From contig NMRA01000151.1 in NCBI GenBank assembly GCA_002633005.1, positions 349,337-413,336 of the forward strand: DNA of 64,000 bases. The letters run 5' to 3'. Positions 57,487-64,000 of the stretch are shown here, piece after piece (positions within the stretch are counted from its first letter, which is position 1; every line of letters starts with the position of its first letter). This DNA comes from Phoronis australis (Eukaryota; Phoronida; Phoronidae). Made by a program: the position numbers and the translations under genes. A model generated the notes under the pieces. The model saw nothing but the letters and a program-made list of their open reading frames with translations, did not search any database and was not told the DNA's origin.

Positions 57487-60400
57487 GTAAGCGTTTTGGT
57501 TTTGTTCCTGTTGAACTGAAATTGAAAGGTTTACAAACAAGACTGGGTCTCTTTCAGCTTGAAAGCCAAGGGCTCAAAGCCAAGATAATTTGCTACCTTT
57601 TTACCAAGCACCAAATTTTCTCCAATGTTCTGCAACTTTTCACGAATCAAAACACATTCTAGCACTTTCCGAAATTTGCCGAATAAATCTGCAAACACAT
57701 ACTAGGCTGCATAATGTTCAATTCTATGTATGATTCAGTAATATACAGGGACTTTTATGCGCAACCAATCAAAACATTACTTCTGAAAGGGGGCTTGACT
57801 AAACCATGAATTCTCCCGAGATAACGTTCTAAACAAAATATACATGAAGGTGTCACAATATCAGATCAAAACACCACCTGTAGGATATCTTCTAAGATAT
57901 TAAACTGATGCAGTGGCTGCATTTACAGTGCTTAAAAAGAGGTACATGTATGTGCCGCCGCCAAAATGCATTACTTGCCAGAAAACGATGTGTGAGGTTA
58001 CAACCAACAGCCAACCGTACAAAGAAAAGGAAACACGAAAACTTTTCAACTTCGAAACTACGATTAAAAATCTAGTGTTTCGGAAATAGAAAAATTCATT
58101 TTTTGCTTAAAGTCTGAGCTTGCCTCTTATTTTGGAAAATGTGAACTCATTTGGTCGACCTAATCTCAAAGACACTGGCGTTTGTTTGTAACTAAGGTGC
58201 ACGTGATCAGTACTAAGCGTTCAACCCTATTTTTAGGCTATGTAATAGGAAAATGCGATATTTGGAATTTGAGCCATATAAAAAGGCAAAAATGTTCCGT
58301 GCTCCAAATTTCACAAACATGAAATTCATCTTAAGCTCAGATTTTGGTGCCCCAAATTTTTGGAGACTCCCGAACTGGAAAATTTTAACGCACACTGGAA
58401 AATATTTATCCTTCCAATTATACCCCCTATACAAGAGGTCACGTTGGAATAAACTTTTGCGGTACGGTAAACGTTTTCCGTTGAAAAACATACACTATTG
58501 CCAAAGTGACATTCTTTTATTTCTAGTACAGTGTTAAAGATGCTCAATAAGTTGACATGTGTTCTTTAGTTGCACAGTGATGGTATGATGATCATCTTTC
58601 TAAGGTTTATTTTTGATGACAACTTTTGACAAAATAAATTTACACAACCTGATAAAATAACCCAAAGCAGAAACAAGATTTTTCCTATAAAATTGGCCAT
58701 GTGCCAATGCTGATACAGTTGGGGTACAATGGTATAGATTTATATGTCACTCACAGAGGTCTTGTCATGTCATCAGCGTAAGCGATAGTGAAGAAATCGA
58801 CGTTCAGTGTTCCGGAACTCACATTTGATCGTGAAGAGGCGGAGACCAATTTATTAATTCATGCTCCTCATGCAGCAGGCAGCCACTCTTAAGTTGTCTT
58901 CAACAACCCGGACACAGATGGTTTTTTGTTTGGCCCATTCAACAAGCATTTTGTGCTCCACTCAAAATGTTAACAGGAATAGTCTAGGACTCCAGAATAA
59001 ATAAAAACGTTCCCACAATGAATGTTTGGACTTTTTGAGGTTTTACACCCTGTATAACAATTTTATAACGTCAAATGTAATCAAAGAAACACTTATTTTG
59101 GCGAATATTTGGGAAATTTTGATTTTAAATAAAAAATGATTTTTTGGTTTCACGACACGTGGAGTCATCAGTGGAAGACGTTGATTAGTTTACAGCATAT
59201 ATGCAATGGCGGATAGTAGAGATTTTATAAGTCAGGAAGACTAAAAGAGCTACTTTGACGAGTATTTCTTAAATAGGAGCGGAGAGGACTCCCAGGCCAT
59301 AAGTGAAACAGACAATAAATTAGACCCTGCCTGATCGTTAAACTTTCTGGATTTGACGCCATATGAACTCAACCCTCTCGCACCGAGATCTTCGGCGAGT
59401 AAACCCGACTCGGAACCTACCAAATCTGCGTAAAGTCCTGGTTTCAGAGATGACATTTTTGGGTGGTAGTTAAAGTCTCATAACGTGTAATATGCATATT
59501 TCTGGAACTGTAAATCTGTGGCCAAAGATTTTACCCTGAGTGTCAAGGCCAAGTCGCGAATGTAGCGGCCATTGGATTTCACTTAGTCGAATGCCGAGTG
59601 CGTTTGTCAGGAACGATGATATCTAATTATTGTGATGTATGCTAATTGTATTTTATTTCTGGTTAATGGTACTGGGTTCTGTCTTGTATGTTCCAAATTT
59701 CTGAAAGCTTTGTACTGTTGTGATTCGTCGACTATTTCGGTAGAGTGCCCGATTACTGCCTCTGTGCCGGGTTCGGTCGTGACCTCAAACTATTTGCGTG
59801 GCATCTACATTCTATTTTCGACTGTTGGGCATTTACGGATATGTTGATAGCATGCATTCCCGCGAAATCTCGAACAAGAATAGACTGACGCAAACTTCAT
59901 TATCTCAGTCACAATTTGATGCTGAGGCTAATTACTCAATATGTGCTTGACAACCACGGTCCACAACACAATACATCGTTTTTGTCCATCATCACTGATC
60001 AAATGCACTCACAGGTTTGAGAAGACATCATTACCTCCGTTACTGCGAAGCAAGATTCTTCAAAATGGCCTGATCACAGCGTGGCTCTGCCGTGTACTGC
60101 AATGCGGCCGTGTTCGACGTACGAACCTGAGCCCTTTCTGGGAGTTGTTAAGATCTTTTGGGAACATATAAACTGAAATGTTGTTTGCTTGATTGTTGTT
60201 ACCCTACATCCTTCACACACGCAACGTTTTGTAATACTCGTCTCAAGCTCTGTTTCAAGCAACATTCGATTCTTTTTGGCTACTCCGGCTTATGACTGGT
60301 GTAGAACAACACTGCGGCCGAGGCAACAGCAGGATTAGTGACGTCACACACATTTTCATTTTTTAAAACTTTGCGTTCATTTCTTTATTAAAAATACACA

Positions 60401-61058
60401 AATTGAAGAAGAAATATCAAAATTGTTGGTAATCGAATCCAAGCATCCATGACCATGGTGTGAAGGGTTTACTCATGGCTCAAACACTGCTTGTTCTACA
60501 AAAAATTACAGGAACGGTGACTCAATTAGTTCCTTTCAAATACATTGAGTTTTTAGACCAATGAGTTGTTTTATTTAGCTGTTACAGATTTCAAGAAATT
60601 TTGAACTTACCGTAGCCTAAAAGGTTCGGAAGGCCAACTTATCGATGTTGGTCGCGCTAAGTTTGGAGTCCGTTTGGTGATAAATTAGAATTATTCTTCC
60701 GTGAAATACAGACAGGAGAGCATAGGCTTGCGTTGTGCTTTTAGACTTACGAATTTTTTCAGTTCTAAACACAAAAACGCTCGTTATAACCCAGTGGCTC
60801 GGAACCGTATCAAGACCGTCGCGGCCCGGGGACATTACGAACATAAAACAGCTGGGTTAGTTGGCTGCGAAAGTTGAAAACTAAACTTCCAGTCAAAAAA
60901 CGACCAGAGTACTGAACCAAAGAAATAATAGTGCTCGTAAATATTTTCGTGAATACGCCACAAAATTATAAATCTATACTTGCTCGTCGAGGGTCGTGAA
61001 GCCAGGTTCACCATCCACAAAACCGTACAGGGAAAAGGTGTAGAATAACAATGATTTG
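57487..61058. other. No gene seen
   Basis: Several short overlapping open frames (58213-58547, 59632-59847, 60617-61245) carry no recognisable domain or splice pattern. Confidence 0.5.
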
Positions 61059-63818
61059 AACTAGAAAGATTATTGTCACGGCTTGACAATAATGGACTCT
61101 GCGCGTGCGTATTAAAGGAATTGTTATGGGAAGTTACTGACAGCAACCCGTTTACCAATTTCAAAAGGAATTCCTTAAAATTGTAGGAAAATTTACATGT
61201 TAATATTTTGATGACCTTTCCACTAATTGACCTCTTTCGGTGCATTATGAGCCCGGATGAGGGAATAATTGTAAACTCGATTAAAAGTGTGGTTAATGCT
61301 AAGAATCACAAATGTTTTACTTTAAGCACTTCAGAATACAACATGAATGAATTGGTCAAAGTTTCAGAAGAAAAATTCACCTAATGACCCCACGAGTCCA
61401 CCAAATAACCTGATAATTTAGAATTCAAACTCAATCACATTTACTAAACAGATATGTAATTTTGAAGTCTGTAGCTCAAAATTTTATTTTGCACTCAATG
61501 ACCTTAGACCTATTTTTCTGATTGGTTAGGCATATTTTTGTAGTAAAACAGGGCTTTCGATTGGCATGGTGACTTCCACCAGTGTGCTGAACTTGAAAAA
61601 GAATTCCTTGAAAAATGGAGGGGATATAACATTTTGAACATTAGATGACTTTTGCACTAATTGACCCTATCCGGTGCATTATAAACGTCTTAAGGAGAAT
61701 TATTGCAAAGCCTGTGAAAAGTGCGTTTAATGCTGAGAATCACAAATGGTGACACAGAATTCTTGGTGAATGAAAAAGGCAAAGAAAAATGCACCTGATG
61801 ACCCCATGGTTGCACTAAATGACCTGAAACTTTGTTTTTCGAATTGAATTAGACGTACCAATCAGACTTGTGAAGTGTCTAGCTCAAAATTTTAGTTTGC
61901 ACTCAATGACCTTTGGCCTATTTTCTCTGATTGGGTGGCCCTATTGCTTAGTAAAGTAGGGTATTTCATTGGCATGTAGGTTTACATCAATGTGCTGGAA
62001 TTGAGGAGAATTCCTTGAAAAATATAGGAGAAATAATCTTTTCAATAGTAGGTGACCTTTGCACTAATTGACCCTATCCAGTGCATTACAAGCCCTTTTA
62101 GTAGAACTAACGGCAAAGTCCGTGAAAAGTATATTTATTGCTGAGAAGCAGAGTTGTCTAACGGTTGACATATCAGAATACTTGGTGAACAAAAAGGATA
62201 AATTTTTAGAAAAAAAAGGCACCTAATGACCCCATGTCTGCACTAAATGGCCTAAAACTTTGGATTTCGAATTGAATAACCTGCTCCAATGAGACCTGTG
62301 AATTTGAAGCGTCTAGCTCAAAATTTTAGTTTGCACCTAATGACCTTTGACATGTTTTATCTGATTGGATGTTTCGATTACTTAGAAAAGTAATTTTTTA
62401 AATTGTCATGTTGACTTATACCTGTGCACCGAATTTGAAAAAGATACCTTTAAAACTAAACGAGGAGTAGCATTTTGAAAATTATATGACCTTTACACCA
62501 AACGACCCCTTCCGGTGCAACATGGAATGTGATTGTATAACGAATCAAAATTTATGTACTGTCAAATATCATATGCTGAATTTAAAGAACGTACCTGCAC
62601 CCAATTTGGAGTTATTAAGCCTCAAAGCTGGTCGGAAGAAGAATAAGAAGAACTAGAAAGATTATTGTCACGGCGTGACAATAACGGACTCTGCGCGTGC
62701 GTATTACTGGCATTATTATGGGAAGTTACTGAGAGCAACCCGTTTACCAATACGAAAAGGAATTCTTTAAAATTGTAGGAGAAATTACATATTAATTTTT
62801 TGATGACCTTTCCACTAATTGACCTCTTCCGCTGCATTATGAGCCCCGATGAGGGAGTAATTGTTAACTCGATTAGAAGAGTGGTTAATGCTAATAATCA
62901 CAGATGTTTTACTTTAAGCACTTCAGAATACAAGATGAATGAAGTGGTCAAATTTTCACAAGAAAAATGCACCTAATGACCCCATGGGTGCACCAAACGA
63001 CCTGAAAATTTAGAATTCAAACTCAATCGCACTTAGTAAACAGATACGTAATTCTGAAGTCTCTAGCTCAAAATTTTAGTTTGCACTCAATGACCTTTGA
63101 CCCATTTTTTCTGATTGGTTAGGCCTATTGCGAAGTAAAGTAGGTATTCAATTGGCATGTTGACTTCACCAGTGTGCTGAAATTGAAAAGAATTCCTTGA
63201 AAAACGTAAGATATATAACATTTTGAAAGTTACATGATCTTTGCACTAATTGACCTGATCCAGTGCATTTTAAGCATGTTTAGGAGAATTATTGCAAAGC
63301 CCATGGAAAATGTGTTTAACGCTGAGAATCACAGTTGTCTAACGGTTAACACATCAGAATACTTGCTGATTGAAAAGGTCAAATTTTCAGAAGAAAAATG
63401 CACCTAATGACCCCATGTTTGCACTAAACGACCTGAAACTTTGGATTCCGATTTGATTTACCTGTGGCAATCAGACCTGTCAATTTGAAGTGTCTAGCTC
63501 AAAATTTTAGTTTTCACCTAATAACCTTTGACCTATTTCACCTGATTTTATGACCCGATTACTTAGAAAAGTAATTTTTTCAATTGTCATGTTGACATTT
63601 ACCTGTGCACCGAATTTGAAAAAGCTAGCTTTAAAACTGAAGGAGGAGTAGCATTTTGAAAATTATATGACCTTTGCACCAAACGACCTCTTCCGGTGCA
63701 ATATGGAATATGATTATATAACCAATCAAAATTCATATACTGTCGAAAGTCATATACTGAATTTAAAGACCATACCTGCACCCAATTCGGAGTTATTAAG
63801 CCTCAAAGTTGGTCGGAA
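61059..63818. repeat. Higher-order satellite: about seven ~430-bp monomers in two units
   Basis: The anchor CACTAATTGACC/CACCAAACGACC recurs at about 61220, 61654, 62061, 62496, 62812, 63243 and 63676. CTAGAAAGATTATTGTCACG occurs at 61061 and again at 62653, a 1592-bp higher-order unit; the second unit has one monomer fewer. Each monomer repeats short phrases such as GCACTAAATGACC and CTAGCTCAAAATTTTAGTTT. Each unit starts with a hairpin (ATTATTGTCA, five bases, TGACAATAAT) followed by GGACTCTGCGCGTGCGTATT. Confidence 0.8.
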
Positions 63819-63850
63819 GAAGAATAAGAATAAGAATAAGAATAAGAACC
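63819..63850. repeat. (AATAAG)n microsatellite
   Basis: About five copies of AATAAG after GGTCGGAAG. The same junction occurs at 62633 with only one or two copies, so the satellite unit ends here. Confidence 0.85.
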
Positions 63851-64000
63851 AGGAACAACAGTACTCTGCGCTTACACGCGCAGAGTAATAAAATTGAAGA
63901 AAACCCAGGAACAACAGGACTCTGCGCTTACACGCGCAGAGTAATAAAATTGAAGAAAACCCAGGAACAACAGTACCCTGCGCTTACACGCGCAGAGTAA
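63850..64000. repeat. 56-bp palindromic tandem array, open at window end
   Basis: ACTCTGCGC, TTACAC, GCGCAGAGT forms a hairpin at 63863, 63919 and (with one change) 63975, exactly 56 bp apart. The hairpins are linked by AATAAAATTGAAGAAAACCC and AGGAACAACAG. The copies are nearly identical, so the array is recent. It continues past the window. Confidence 0.85.

Noticed and set aside
63850-64000. CRISPR-like regular repeats
   Set aside because: The spacing is regular, but the intervening sequence is the same in each unit, so this is a simple tandem array in an animal genome.

Overview
The window looks like intergenic and intronic DNA of an invertebrate animal. Protein-coding information is in short exons with GT/AG borders, the background is AT-rich, and most recognisable sequence is decayed transposable elements (LINEs, a Penelope-like element, mariner, THAP-domain TTAA elements, MITEs, foldbacks). 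A marine invertebrate such as a lancelet, hemichordate or mollusc would fit, but nothing here fixes the species. There is no bacterial or organellar gene organisation, no rRNA and no intact tRNA gene. Two assembly gaps (2762-3120, 46908-47695), a 15-base gap (18472-18486) and two single Ns interrupt the sequence.

The only likely host gene is a plus-strand immunoglobulin-domain gene. Seven exons (4719-5039, 5226-5552, 8740-9054, 10064-10381, 17166-17486, 28864-29199, 57178-57486) each encode about one Ig-like domain, and each starts and ends in phase 1, so any of them can be skipped or duplicated without breaking frame. No signal-peptide exon, membrane segment or terminal exon was found, so the gene probably extends beyond the window at one or both ends. 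Its introns hold all the mobile DNA.

Layout. 1-4.7 kb: unassigned DNA, an inverted-arm repeat and a THAP/TTAA (Kolobok-like) transposon. 4.7-10.4 kb: Ig exons 1-4 with MITEs and a CGACCC-rich foldback. 11.1-16.6 kb: a minus-strand LINE remnant beside a longer plus-strand LINE (ORF1, endonuclease, RT). 17.1-22.3 kb: Ig exon 5, a MITE with 5-bp target duplications and a tRNA-like insert, a TTAA MITE, and a second THAP/TTAA element. 22.3-26.5 kb: a decayed gene of an uncharacterised invertebrate protein family, bracketed by about 290-bp inverted arms, which is the best candidate here for an undescribed DNA transposon. 28.9-33.5 kb: Ig exon 6, a degenerate minisatellite, a complete but dead mariner, and a Penelope-like fragment. 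34-46 kb: scattered gene remnants, including a CXC-type cysteine-rich tail and a two-exon THAP pseudogene. 46-48.1 kb: a second, inverted copy of the first THAP element. 48-53 kb: no genes seen, a few palindromes. 53.3-55.5 kb: a 5'-truncated LINE carrying an unusual GC-rich hairpin insertion. 57.2 kb: Ig exon 7. 61-64 kb: a higher-order satellite of about 430-bp monomers with nuclear-receptor-like DR1 motifs, ending in a 56-bp palindromic tandem array that runs off the window.
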